Part shown: one piece after another, positions 8,782 to 20,510 of the stretch | Numbering within the stretch: the first letter of the stretch is position 1 | Layout of the letters: every line of letters starts with the position of its first letter | Assembly: GCA_018697195.1 (NCBI GenBank) | Contig: CM031879.1 | Location: forward strand, 22,031,207 to 22,095,206 | Length of the DNA: 64,000 nucleotides | Reading direction: 5' to 3' | Origin: Certhia americana | Lineage: Eukaryota > Chordata > Aves > Passeriformes > Certhiidae | Translations under genes and position numbers: made by a program | The notes under the pieces: model-generated | What the model was told of the DNA's origin: nothing | Database searches by the model: none | The model's input: only the letters and a program-made list of their open reading frames with translations

Positions 8782-11700
8782 TTACAGGCATCTGAAAGAA
8801 ATCATTAGAATGGAAATAATATTCATTGCCATTCCTGGTGATACTGGCATGACATATTAGGGTGTTTATACATCTTTCAAAAATGGTTTGTGATTAGTTT
8901 ATGTCAAATAAGGAGTGAGGCAGGTATGACTCTTAGGCAAAAAAGGCCACTGCAAGTTAAATCACAGTATCAAGATAAGGCTGTCACTATGCAAGTCTCT
9001 GATGCCCTGAAGCTAACGTGCACAATCTGTTTTTGCAAGTGCTTTCTTATTTTTGTTCTTTATTGTGAACGTATACAGTATGTAAGTGTTTTCAGTATTG
9101 GCTGACTCTGGTATTTTGTAGTCACGATTGTGGTATTTAAACAGGAGATGATCTGTTCTGCACATGGAAAAGGGGCTGTGTTAAAGAGGAAATAATTTTA
9201 AAAAGCATTGCTATTTTTTGGCAAGAAGACGTTTTCTTGATTTCTCAAAGAACATACTCAGTGTTCATTATGTTCATGTACAAACCTATGATGATTTGAA
9301 TATGATTTCTATTCCATACCTAGGAAGCATTATCACTGTGTTAGAAATGCAAGTATGCTATTAAATTGCAAAGTTCTTACATGTATATAGTCGTATCTAT
9401 TTCAGATGTTATATAATATTATTTCCTAATTTCACTCTAGGAGCTGTGATTACTTAGATTGAATGAGCAATGTCACTTGAATTGGAACTTACATAAATAA
9501 CGGGGATCTTTTTATAAAACTTCATCATATTGTTAATTTCCAAAATACATTTGGTATGGTAAAACAGCACATTGCCATTGGTTAAGAAAATTCCTTTCAA
9601 AGAATTTGCCTGGCAGTGATTTTTAAAACACATTTCAAGACCATCTGAAAAACTTGAAATACAAATATGACACGATTGTGTTATGATGATGTGTTTGATG
9701 AGGTGAAAGCAATGAAGATCTGAGGGGAGTGAGTTTCAATATTATCTCCTGAATAAATTATTGATGGAGAGCAAGAGTCAAGGTGAAGGTTAGAAGGACA
9801 AAACAAAAGAGGCTGTAGGGGCAAGAATTAATCCAAACAGATGCTAAAGCAAGGAAGAAGTACTTGCTCTCTGGCTGAGATCTTCTTTAGATTTGCTTCC
9901 ATAGGGTATGATGGCATTGCACAAGGACCTAATTCTGAGCTCCATGGACTGGTTTGTTATAATAAAATAAAGGAAAATCTCTGCATGTGATCTAAAGATA
10001 GGTAAGTAAAAACAGTCTTCTTTTATTTCTGTTCAGCCATTTTGGTAACTTCTGTATCTATTCAGCAACTTTAAGTGAGAACTGTAGTGCCTTTGGCACA
10101 ATTTCGTACCAGCAGATGGGTCTTCTGGGGGAGTAGTATGGATAGCAGGAGATGTGAAAAGCTAGGTAGGATGATTGGACCCTGAAGGAATCTTAGCACT
10201 CCCTTTCACTTCTCCCTGCCCACCAATTTCAGTAAATCAGTGCACAAAAACTGTTTGGAAAACAGCCAAAAAACCAAAATTTTATTTGTGTCATTGTAGT
10301 TGTATGAATGCTAAGCAACACCTACAAGGAAGCAGACTGTGGAGAAATTGTTGTGTCCTTTCAGAAATATTTCATAGAGTTCCATTTAAAAAAAAAAGGT
10401 TAAAATTCTTTGACAACAAGTCTAGCCTAGAAACTTTCCATAGCAGCTTTCCATGATGTTTTCAGAGTAATTTATGTTGACAAATTCAAATATCAGCAGA
10501 AACTGTGACTTCCATAGGTATAAAGTGACTCAGTGTGATATCATGGTGATAGCACTGTGATACCATGGTGAAAAAACACACAGAAACTTCTGTTACGCTT
10601 GTGTGAATAGGTGTGCAGAACAAAAAACCTCACTGAATGTCAAAGATGTGATTCTTTCAGATGAATTAACCCAACTGGCATGAGACAATGACATAAAATT
10701 GTGCAGCATCTTTTGATTTAGTACGTCTTTCATAGTTGCTTTCTGAAGCTGTGTTCCAAACAGAGTATCATTGTGTTTCAGTTCATTTAAAGTGGCATAT
10801 GGGGAAGACTTACCACCCTTTCTGTGTGCTGTTGACCAAGCTTGTCCTGGTGAAATGTGTGCATAGTGGCTATCATGTCCCTTTGGACAACTCCAAAGCG
10901 AGACTGTAATCCTTATCACATGTACGTCAGTAGTTCCTTTCTCTTCAGCGAAGTTTCACTGCTGTTGTGAGGAGCATTAGCTGCAATTTCTGACTGTTAG
11001 AAAGCAACCCGAAATTTGGTTTCTATATATGAAAGTGTTTTAAAACTGCAGATTCACTAAATCTTTGAATATCAAGAGGAAGCTTATACATAAACTTAAT
11101 TTTTATGGCTTTAAACTTTATAATTTTAATGTAGCCTTATTTCTAAAATGGAATTCATTCATGTTACTGCTGTGTAGTAATGCTTTACAGGCACTGTTAA
11201 TTCTTATCCAGGATTACAAGTATGCCTAAGAATGGAATGGAAGTAGATATTATGGTATTAATTTATGTATTTTTGGAAAACATCGAAGTCACATAACCTT
11301 ACGACTAATGATTTCATTTAATTATACAGTTCTACATTTTCATCTTCAAAGAAATCTGCAAACAATGACTAATTAATCCTTGCAGCAGTGCTTCGAAATA
11401 GGTAGACAGACGTAATTAATTCCATCTAACCATCTTTGCCCAAGGCAATACATTTAATCAATACTCAAACTAAGATTAGAGGTCATTCGTACTCTTTGGT
11501 CATTCCACTAAACTAGCAGTTCCCAAATTTCCTTGCTGTGATAGTTCAGATGGACATACGCTTGCTTTGTCCTGTTCCAGATCTGCAGTCTCTATCTTTC
11601 ACCTCTCTGTCAAAATGCCTCCTATCCCTCTTCCCCTCAGAAATGTCTTCCTCTTCAGTCAAGCCACATGTGGAATATCTTATTTTTCACCTCCAAAATC

Positions 11701-12475
11701 CTGTGCCTGGCTTTTCCTTACTTATTCATATCCTTCCTTAGCAGCTCTTTGCACCCACAGGCCTCCTACCACAAGTTTCCTGTCTTCCAGATGCCACTGC
11801 CCCTCTCTGTTGTATCCTTGCTTCTGTGCTTGGAGTGCATGTAGCATTCCCTAGTGAAATACCATCTCTCTTCACCTGTCCCTGGCTCCCCCCAGCAGCC
11901 AGGTGGTGCAGCTGCTTTTCTCTTCCAGCTGGCTCACTCTTGTATGGTGAGCAGAGAGAGGACTGAAGGTAAGCCTTGCACTATTAAATAGCACGCACTG
12001 TTCTCATGCGCCATGGCCCATACCAAGCTGCAGCCTGCAGTTCACGTGTGTGTTGTTCTAGGTGGAGGTTCCTGAAAGGCTTTGCAGCACATTGTGAGTC
12101 ACAAAAGCAATTTATAGGGTCAAGGGCAGGCATTGTCATTCAGGTAATACTGATGTCCAAGGAACCTCATGAGTGTGGAACCAAAGAGAATCTTGCGTAG
12201 TAAAAAAAGAATACTACTTACCTTGAAAATAGACTAGTGATAGTATTGACTGGAGTGAGGCAGGTCTGAGCACCATAATCACCAGCAGGGATTGCAAAAT
12301 GACAGTAGTTGTCTGTGGCAGACTGTGAATGTGTTTGATGCTTTGACAGAAGAAACTAATTCTGCGTTACTTGTAGTGATGGATGTGGTACAAGAAAAGA
12401 GGAAAAGAACAATGGAAAAGGAGATTCCCATCTTACGTCATCAAAGATTGGTGCAAAACCCTGAGAAATAGTGCC
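8782..12475. other. Unassigned sequence; pyrimidine-rich at 11540-11925
   Basis: No gene or known transposon is recognised. An imperfect 22-bp direct repeat around TGTGATANCATGGTGA lies at about 10531-10572. A C/T-rich stretch covers 11540-11925. Exon-like segments at 10814-10903 and 12222-12322 on the minus strand are discussed as weak leads. A partial CTCF-like CCAGCAGATGGG lies at about 10109. Confidence 0.55.
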
Positions 12476-12532
12476 AGGACTTGGACTTCCACTTGTGGTG
12501 GTCCAAGGACTTGGACTTCCACTTGTGGTGGT
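12476..12532 (+). repeat. Tandem duplication, 30-bp unit, two copies
   Basis: AGGACTTGGACTTCCACTTG starts at 12476 and again at 12506. The first 27 bases of the two copies are identical, which suggests recent slippage or unequal exchange. Confidence 0.95.
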
Positions 12533-13539
12533 TTAAGATCTGGTTAATTTTGTTTGGCTATAGCTTTTCGTATCTGGTAGGAAATAAGAGTTAATGTGGT
12601 GTATCCTGTAACTTTAGATAATAAAGCCACATTTTTATTTGTGCTTTGTTGCAATATGTCACACTAGCAAAAGTACTCACAGTTACTGTAGGGAGTTTGC
12701 TCTGCTACAAATTAGTGAAGTGACCAGAAGTATTCCTGCATGCAGCTGATCTGGCTGCCCTCAATTGACATGCCAAACTTTTTTTTGTACATATCATTTC
12801 TTTTTCTTTATAAAAAATGTTATGTCTTCGTGTGACTGCAGGAGAGAGAAAAGAAGAGAGAACCTGAAATTCTTCAGCAGCATTGCACAGTAGCTGAGGA
12901 TATATTCTAAACCTAATGCACTATTGCAAAAACTCTGATTTATCTCAACATTCCTAAAAGTGTAATTTTCTATGGGTGAGACTGCATAGCTATGTCTTCT
13001 GCTTGTTCCATTTCCTTCAGAAAAATGTTTGATGCTCTGCCCCTTATTTTCAGGCTCTCTGCAGATGATAAAAGGGCAGATAACTTCCTAAAATAGACAG
13101 CCTGACTTAAACACAAATTGACTGGGCTACGTCTACATAGAATTTTATGTGGTGCAGAAGGTCAGATAGATGACCGTAGTTGTCCTGCTTGGCTTTAGAT
13201 CATTGGATTTACTTGGATACTTAGTCTCTCCATTCAAGAGAGTAAAATCCAGGTCCTTATAAAATAGGAATTGTCCATTCAACCAAATGGAGAATGGCTG
13301 AGTATAGACATATGGCAAATTCACTTTTTGCAGGCTGTTGATAATTTCAAAGAACATGTAGTAACAGAACAAATCGGCATGATGGTGGAGGTTCCCCCGC
13401 CACCCACAGTGGGTGATATTTTGGGGCGTATAAACAGGAGTGAGTTACAAAAACACATCCCTTTTAATCTGAGTAATTTTCACTGAAATCCAAGATGACT
13501 GGATGCACAAAGCCATAGTATTCTTTCTGGTTTAAAATA
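12533..13539. other. Unassigned unique sequence
   Basis: No recognised gene or repeat. One exon-like segment (13334-13439, +) is noted under findings. Confidence 0.55.
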
Positions 13540-13575
13540 ATTATGTACTGCAAATACATTATGTACTGCAAATAC
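13540..13575 (+). repeat. Perfect 18-bp tandem duplication
   Basis: ATTATGTACTGCAAATAC occurs twice head to tail (13540-13557 and 13558-13575) without a mismatch. Confidence 0.95.
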
Positions 13576-15109
13576 ATGCAGGAGGAGGCAAATCACTTAA
13601 GGACTTGTCTTGAAGGAAGTAACTTAGTGAAAATATGAATGACTGTCAGTTTCCTGACATGGTTCAAATGTTAAATGACAGGTAACAGATCACCCAAACT
13701 GGATGGCAAAGCTTTATTGTATGATGCTGTTAATGAAATCCTGCTTCTTGACAATTTAATTTTTTTTCCACAGCAATTTTGAAGGTTGCTGCTCTGATAT
13801 TTTGTCTTGCACTTACATGACTCTGCAAGTGCATAAGTTGCACAGAACAAATGTAGTGGTGAAGATTTGTGGAGTAAAATCTTGAAGGAAATTTTCTTCT
13901 AGTTTAGGAACATATTTTTTTGATTTCTGGAATTAAGGACTTGAGAGCAGCTGATGAGCACAAGGCAAAAGCCTAGCCCTTCTGAAGTGTTACCAGGTAC
14001 TTCCCCTGTAGTGAACAGAATCCTTTAAGATGATGACTGCTGAGATATATTTGCTGTTCTCTGTCTCTCTCAAATGGAGAGGAGAAAATGAAATGTTGAG
14101 TTTTCATTATGCAAATTTTGAAGGCAGTTTACTGTGTTTAATGAACTCTTACAGTATATGCAGATGAACACTTCTCACCCTCTCTCCACAGATCTGGCAC
14201 ACAGTAATCACATGTTTTGTGTTTCTGTGCTATGTAATGGCTACTTCTGCTCATAGAAACACAGCCCTCAAATCTGAAACAAACATCCCTAAGGGCTTCA
14301 CTTAGCCAAAGGTTAGATCTGTCTCCACCTCTCAGGCCAGGACTTGAGATACTGACTGGTGGTGTCTTCTCAGCTTTAAACCTAGCCTAAGGCTAAGGTA
14401 AGTAGTAAAGTCTGCTGCCTTTTCTGTCCTACAGCAAAGACCATTATTCCATTTTGTGTTAGTTTTCACCTTCAGAGTCATAGAACTCATGGAGCTTTGA
14501 GCTCCATCTTACCAGAGTAACTTTGCCACTGTCCTACTGGAATTGTGGTAGTCCTACAGTACCAGTTCAGGTAAAAGGAAACATATAAAGCACTTGCAGT
14601 GAAATTTGGCTCTTAGCAGAGAGGACACATCCATCAGAAGGGTGCCTCTTAGGGTCAGCTATGCACAACCACAGACTTTTATAGATCTCCTTTTTGCTTC
14701 TCACATGAGGCATAGTACTTCTGTTCCTTCCTTTTCTCTCTTTGTTAATATATAATTGTGTCCATATTTGTTTGTTCAAGCATATTTGTTATTCAGAGCC
14801 TGTAGATAACTGCATGATAGCTTCCTGTCTCTTAGCATAAGTAGAACTGGTGCTGCTCAGGTTACATCAAAGTATAAGCAAGAAACTTTGTGATCAAGTC
14901 AGTGGCTAGAGTGCCAGGTGGCAAATGCTTATGCTGGGGACTGTTTTTCTCCATTTATACTACTAGTTCCGTCTTATTGTGGGACTGGTATTTGGACAGG
15001 TCTTTGAAAATATTTTAACTATCCTACCATTACTTGGAAACAAAAAGTGAACCTGAACTTTCTCACAACTGAAACAACCTTCACTGTGACAAATTGTTCA
15101 TCCCCATCA
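13576..15109. other. Unassigned unique sequence
   Basis: Nothing is recognised except a small hairpin at 14489-14507 (ATGGAGCT, loop TTG, AGCTCCAT). Confidence 0.6.
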
Positions 15110-15110
15110 C

Positions 15111-15148
<38 letters not shown>
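15110..15148 (+). repeat. (CT)n microsatellite
   Basis: About 39 bases of CT repeat with one CC interruption, followed directly by an AT-rich ATATATAAT stretch. Confidence 0.95.
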
Positions 15149-15155
<7 letters not shown>

Positions 15156-18100
15156 ATATCTACATGTATACCTTATGCATAAAATAGGTATGCATCTAGC
15201 ATCCATATATATATGAAGTGCATACACCGACATTGCCTCCAACAATGAGAACATACTTCAGTTTTGGTCCAGATAAAATTATGAAAGTATTTTAAGGAAT
15301 GGTTCAATGGATTTAAGTTGCCAGCCTTGAGAATTGCTAAGCATGCATGCTTAGTATACTGTACAGATCAAACTTTTAAATTACCTTAAGTTAAGTCTAT
15401 AAAAGTGAGAATACCTTATAACGTAGACACTTGCAAGTTTAGTTCTCACAGACCTGCTAGATTTTGCACTCAGCAGCTTTGCAGATGAAGTTGTTCAAAG
15501 TCCAGATTTTCAGGGAAATTCTTCCCTCTCTTAAACCAATCCTGTGACTTACCTGGTGAATTGAAGACCTGATTTAATTTTAAAGAAATCATCTGCTCTT
15601 GTGCCGGGTTGGGCTGTGGTTAGATCAGCTCTCCAAACCTCTGCTTGGTCATGCTACCCCAGTGTAAAACCAGGCAGAAACATGTGACAAGGCTGAAGAA
15701 GGGGATTTAACTCCCAGGTGGCTGTAGGCTCTGACCCTTCATTTCTAGTGTCTTCTATGCCTAAGAACAACTTTTCTTTCTCCTGGATTTGCCTCTTGCC
15801 TGTTTTGTTTTTTACCTGCAGAACACTGCAAGTAGATACCAAAAAGATAATAAGCATGTAGCATACTGCAGAAGTGATGAAAGAAATAAATTAGATCAAT
15901 ACTGCATCCCTTTACTTTGCTGTGAATCTGCTTCAGCTCAGCCTAACAAGAAGTTTTTTAACAGTACCTGGCCACCTCTTCCCCCATGAATCCAGGAAAA
16001 TCTCTGTCTTCTCCTCTCTACTGGAGATTTTGAATCTCAGCATTGTCTCTATGCATCTGTAACCAAGCCAGAGAGTTACCTGCAGAAAATCAAGGCAAAA
16101 ATTCCTGCAGTCAAGATGGGTTTTTTAACTTTTGCTTCCAGTCCTTGCAAAACTACATGATATTTAGTGATCCAACAAGTCCATAGCCCTTGCCCAGGAA
16201 ATAAAATGGTAGTATATTCTCATCAGGAATGAAGGACGTTGTAATACTGGAGAAGAAGTTGAAAAAAATGGGGATATTGTGTAACAACAAAATAAATCAA
16301 TCTACCTGAGTTGCCCAACCTACAATTTCAAACTTTATGTGAAGTTTTCAGAGTTTGTGTAGCAGCTTTATTTTGCCTGCTGTGCTAGGGGAAATTAGAA
16401 TAGTAAGGCATTTTTATAGCTATTTGCTTCTCCAGCAGCAACATAAGTCAATTCATGTTTTTCATAAATTAAAAATACTGTTGTCCATCTGTTTTCTTCA
16501 TCAGCAGTGGCTTTAAAGAAATACCCCTAGAGGTCAAGTTGTTAGCTGTAAGCTATCTGAATTTTGGGACATAAGTCCTCCAGATGTTGAGGTTGATGGG
16601 AAATTATTAGATCCAGTGGTGCTAAAATAAACCTTAAAAAAATCCATTTGCTTCCTCAAATTCTTAAAAACTCCCCCAAAGCCCTTAAATATGAGAAAAA
16701 AAGCTACTTCATTTAAGCTAAGATAGATTAATGACTGTTAAATGTAATTAAAAAAATTATATATCTTGTTGATCAGTTTTATAAAACAAGAATATGCAAA
16801 AATCACATTAAATGTCCTTCTGAAATTGTCTGGAGTTCTCTAATGTAAATAAATGGCAGATCTTATCAATTCTGTTATAGTTAAATAAAGTATTTCAACA
16901 TACATACAACGTATATATGTATATACACACATCTATCCATGCCTACAAATACATTTACCTCTACATTAACAGTATAGATGGAGCGCTGACAAACACGAGA
17001 AAGCTGAATTTGATTCATTATACTATTTTATTCTTCCCTAGAGCACCTTAAAAAGTACCTAATGCAGTCCCACATCCAGAGGCTTAGAGCTTGTTAGGTG
17101 CCATAAACAAAGCCACAGTGGTCCTGGTCATTGCTTGAATGAGAGGCCTCAGAGGTAAGAAAGGAATCTGTGGGATGCTTGTGTATTTTTGGTTTTAATC
17201 CTGCTACTCCTTTAGTTTCCCACAGAAGTCCTTGTATTTCAGTTTGTTCTCATCATGAAACCTTTGTTTCCTTTTCTCCTTGTATTTCAAAAAGAAAATT
17301 GTATACAAACAGTTGGAAAAATCCTACATTACCAGCTGGTATTTTATTCTGAGCACTATGTGCATAAGGCTTAAAAGAAAACAATAAGCAGTGTTTATAA
17401 TAAAGTCATTTAAAGCATAATAAAGCATTTTCTATAAAAATTTCCATCACCACTGTTAAGCATGCATATTTGAATAGCTGTGTGCCCAGTACATTAGGTG
17501 GCTACATAGGATAGTGTTATCTAATGATGGTCTTTATAGCTAGTTGGATAAAGTACAGCTAGTCACATTTTCAAAAGAAATACACACTGACACATTCACA
17601 CAAATAATGTATGAGAGTTTTTCAGTGACTTATTATTTAAGTTTACAGATAATAAGTATCTTTTTGGTCCATTTTCTTCGTTTATCCTGTATCTGGTGAT
17701 CAACCTACTGCTAAATAATGCTGATCACTGGAGTTCCTGACAACAATGCACCAGTAGAGGTGTTCTCAGGACAACATTCCAAGAAAGTCAGGGATAATGA
17801 AACTCACAAGACACCTGGTTTTATTTACAAACATAAAATTTTGAGGTTCAGAGAAAATGTTTTTTTCTTTCAGGTTTTCATATTTCATAGAAAAATCAAT
17901 GGAGCATGGAAACCAGACCTTGGAAAATTAGCCAAAGCCCTAATTTTCTGCAAAAAGGCTGCTTTAGCAGAAATATTTTCATCAGGCTGTTAGAAGCATG
18001 AGTGCCTTTGCTGATAGAGTGCTCTGCTCTAAATTGGAAAAATTCAGATTCTTAGACATTTGCATACATCCTAAAGACACAAGTCAGGTTCCAGCAGAAA

Positions 18101-18580
18101 TTTGTTTTCATGCAAGATGTCAGTCCCTTGAACTCCACTGAAGGCTCTTACTCCCAGGCAGTACTAGGGGGATCTGCTTCCAGCTCTTAACTCTCCTTTT
18201 GCCTTATCTCTCTCTGAGTTAATAATAAGCTATTTGCACTTCATGGTCAAGATGCTTCTGTCGATATTAAACTATAATTGATCCTCAACTTCACCATTTA
18301 TATCAGCAACAGAGTGTATGGTATTTTTTTGTAACACTTGCTTGAGTTGAGCAATGGTTTGCAGCAAACATTCTTTTTATGTTAATGACATTCTTGCAAT
18401 TAATTTCATAATATAAAATAGTTAATTAGCAATCATGACAATCCTGCTATGGGTTTGGATAAAGTATTTCATTCTTCTCTTTATTAACCCTGTTGTCAAA
18501 CAGCAATCAAAACCTGACTGGTCTCTCTTAGTTCCTGTTGCTTTGGAAGCTAGTTACATGTTTTCATTTGTAAATTGCTA
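15149..18580. other. AT-rich unassigned sequence
   Basis: No gene or known repeat is recognised. An 18-bp perfect palindrome CTAAGCATGCATGCTTAG lies at 15337-15354. Short TA/CA alternating stretches lie at 15196-15212 and 16900-16932. A pyrimidine tract ending in CAG at 15821 and another at about 17876 look like splice acceptors, but no credible exon follows. Confidence 0.55.
15337..15354. repeat. Perfect 18-bp palindrome
   Basis: CTAAGCATGCATGCTTAG reads the same on both strands and shares the GCATGC core type with the 8756-8781 palindrome. Confidence 0.9.
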
Positions 18581-18682
18581 CGTTTTTGGTTTTTGTTTTT
18601 TGGGTTTTTTGTTATTTTTGTGGGGTGTTTTTGTTATTTTTATAGGGGGGTTTTTTGTGTTTTTTTTTTTTTTTTAAAAAAA
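18581..18682 (+). repeat. T/G-rich low-complexity tract
   Basis: Runs of T are broken by G clusters, ending in a run of about 15 T followed by A7. The phrase GTTATTTTT occurs twice inside. The tract accounts for the hydrophobic Phe-rich end of an 80-codon open frame here. Confidence 0.9.
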
Positions 18683-19740
18683 GAAATGTAAAAGAATCTT
18701 TCTGGTTGTTTTTCTCTTTTTTTTTAAACTTTTATCTTTCCTTTCTTTCTGTATTATCATTAATATGCTGTGTTTAAGAGCTCTATTTCAAATTGATAGG
18801 CTGCAGCTTCTGAGTCTTCTCAGTCAGCCTTCTGAAAGCTAATTAACTCATAATTCAATTTAGAGCAGGACTTTATCAGCAGAAAGTCATAATCAGAGAG
18901 GAAGGATGGGGTAATGACTAATGAAGTCTTTTTCCAAGGTCTTTACCAGTCTTCCTTGGTGACCTTACAAAATGTGTAAATACTCTTATTTTCTTTTCCT
19001 GTGTCTGTTTTATCTAGAAGAGAAATATTTTGATTAAGGACTATTGCTGTACATGAGAATGACTTCAAAGTGCTGCTGTCCTGATAGTATTCTTCAAATA
19101 TGTGTTATGTTGCCTTTGAGTCAGTAATGTGTCTTGGGAGCTTTTCCTAACATAACCAGGTTAGAAAGGTCCTCTGTTACTTAAGGTCTTGCAAGTAAGA
19201 AAGTTGAAAGCATGGAAAAATCTTTCAAAGTTCATGGTAATAAATTATCCACTATAAAAATTTAATGCAGTATAATTGTGATTATTTAATTGTAGCTTTT
19301 AAATGGCTTTTCATTTGTTTTAAGATGATCTGTCTAGTTAATGAGGCTGAGAAGGAACTTACATGAATATCAATTAAGTCCATGTAATTTTAAAAAATAG
19401 TTGTTTTGGGAGATAAAATATGGAATAGGTATGCATCCATCCTATGTATTTTCCTCTAAGTACTGTTAAAAACATACCTTTAATATCCAGGAATTGCCTA
19501 GTTAATGCCAAAAAACTGAGAGGGTGCTTTGTATTCTGTAGCATATTCAGACATACTGAGTTATTTTTACATTAGAAGGCAGCAGGGAGTCTTCTTTTAG
19601 TACTACCTGTTCACCACAGTGCAAGATTTCTGGAATTAATCTGAAAAAGGCTGGTTTTATTTTGGTCAATAGTTGGAATGCTCTTCAAAGTTACCAAGCT
19701 GACAACTCTGGAGACTGGCATCCTGTTGGAGTGCATGAAA
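18683..19740. other. AT-rich unassigned sequence
   Basis: No gene or repeat is recognised. TAATTA-type homeodomain-like words occur around 18840-18860, which is unremarkable at this base composition. Confidence 0.6.
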
Positions 19741-20510
19741 TAGAAGCCTCTCTGAGTCTCTCAGAGAGAGAAAAGAATGCAGAGATTGAATTAAAGCCTT
19801 TAGAGAAATAAAAATATATTAAGCCACACAGACATGAAGTAGAGGTGTAGGTTTTAGTTTTAAATAAGCTAAAGTTAAGCTTAAGTTAAGTAGAAATATA
19901 TTGTAAGTGCCTTAAGAAAGTAAAGAGCCCTAAAGCCTAGTTTAAAGTTCAGTAGCTTAACTCTAGATATAATGAAAACATAGTAGAATATTGTTTGCAT
20001 TCCAAGATAAAACAGATAGAACCATTTACACGAATAGATAGAACTATATGCATAAGTTATGTGTAAGAACTGACACTATTTTTTGCACTTTAGAATTAAG
20101 CTCTAATAGGTGTAGAAAGACTATTTTAGAATCATGTTTTTAGCTGATTGGATAATTTATGAATAAAGATCCCCTGCATTAGGGCACGCTCTCTCTCTCT
20201 CTCTCACACACACACAGAAGCAGCAGCAGCAGAAAGGAAGAAGACACATAGAAGAAAAAGAAGAAGAAGCAGAAGAAAGGCCAAGAGCTGCTAGTGCTGC
20301 TTTGCTCGAGACTCTGCCAGAGAGAGCTGCAGGAGCTGCTGCTGCTTTGCTCAGGACATAGCCAAAAGCTTTAGCACAGACTTTTAGCACTTTGAACTCT
20401 TTGCCTTTGAATCTGGTGTAGTCACACAAGAAAAAACTTTGCAGCAACCAACAACTGCTCTCTTTAAAGACCCAGACCCATAAAAAACTCAACAGCATCC
20501 TCTTGTCCTC
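19741..20510 (+). mobile_element. Probable ERV LTR (ERVL-like), + orientation
   Basis: This block differs from its neighbours. It begins near a 9-bp-arm hairpin (19748-19768) and has an AT-rich body with repeated 'taagttaag' and 'tagaa' words. Then come AATAAAGATCCCCTGCATTAG at 20162 (poly(A) signal in R-like context), a CT/CA microsatellite (20190-20217), CAG/GAA-rich DNA, and a region containing 'gtagtcacacaag' and 'ttgcagcaaccaac' (20419-20450). The order and several phrases fit my memory of songbird ERVL-type LTRs. Exact termini and target duplications were not found, and no gag or pol was seen next to it. An alternative is an unrelated composite of simple repeats. Confidence 0.45.
20190..20217 (+). 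repeat. (CT)n(CA)n compound microsatellite
   Basis: CT repeats pass directly into CA repeats, followed by AGAAGCAGCAGCAGCAG. It lies inside the probable LTR, shortly after its poly(A) signal. Confidence 0.9.

Noticed and set aside
10109..10120. CTCF-like CCAGCAGATGGG
   Set aside because: It departs from the core at the invariant C after GG and has no supporting GC-rich flank.
11929..11968. 40-bp segment between a strong CTCTTCCAG acceptor and GAAG|gtaagc donor
   Set aside because: Too short to judge. The region is C/T-rich, so strong-looking acceptors are expected by chance.
18435..18677. 80-codon open frame with a hydrophobic Phe-rich C-terminus
   Set aside because: The hydrophobic end is the T/G-rich low-complexity tract, not a membrane segment.
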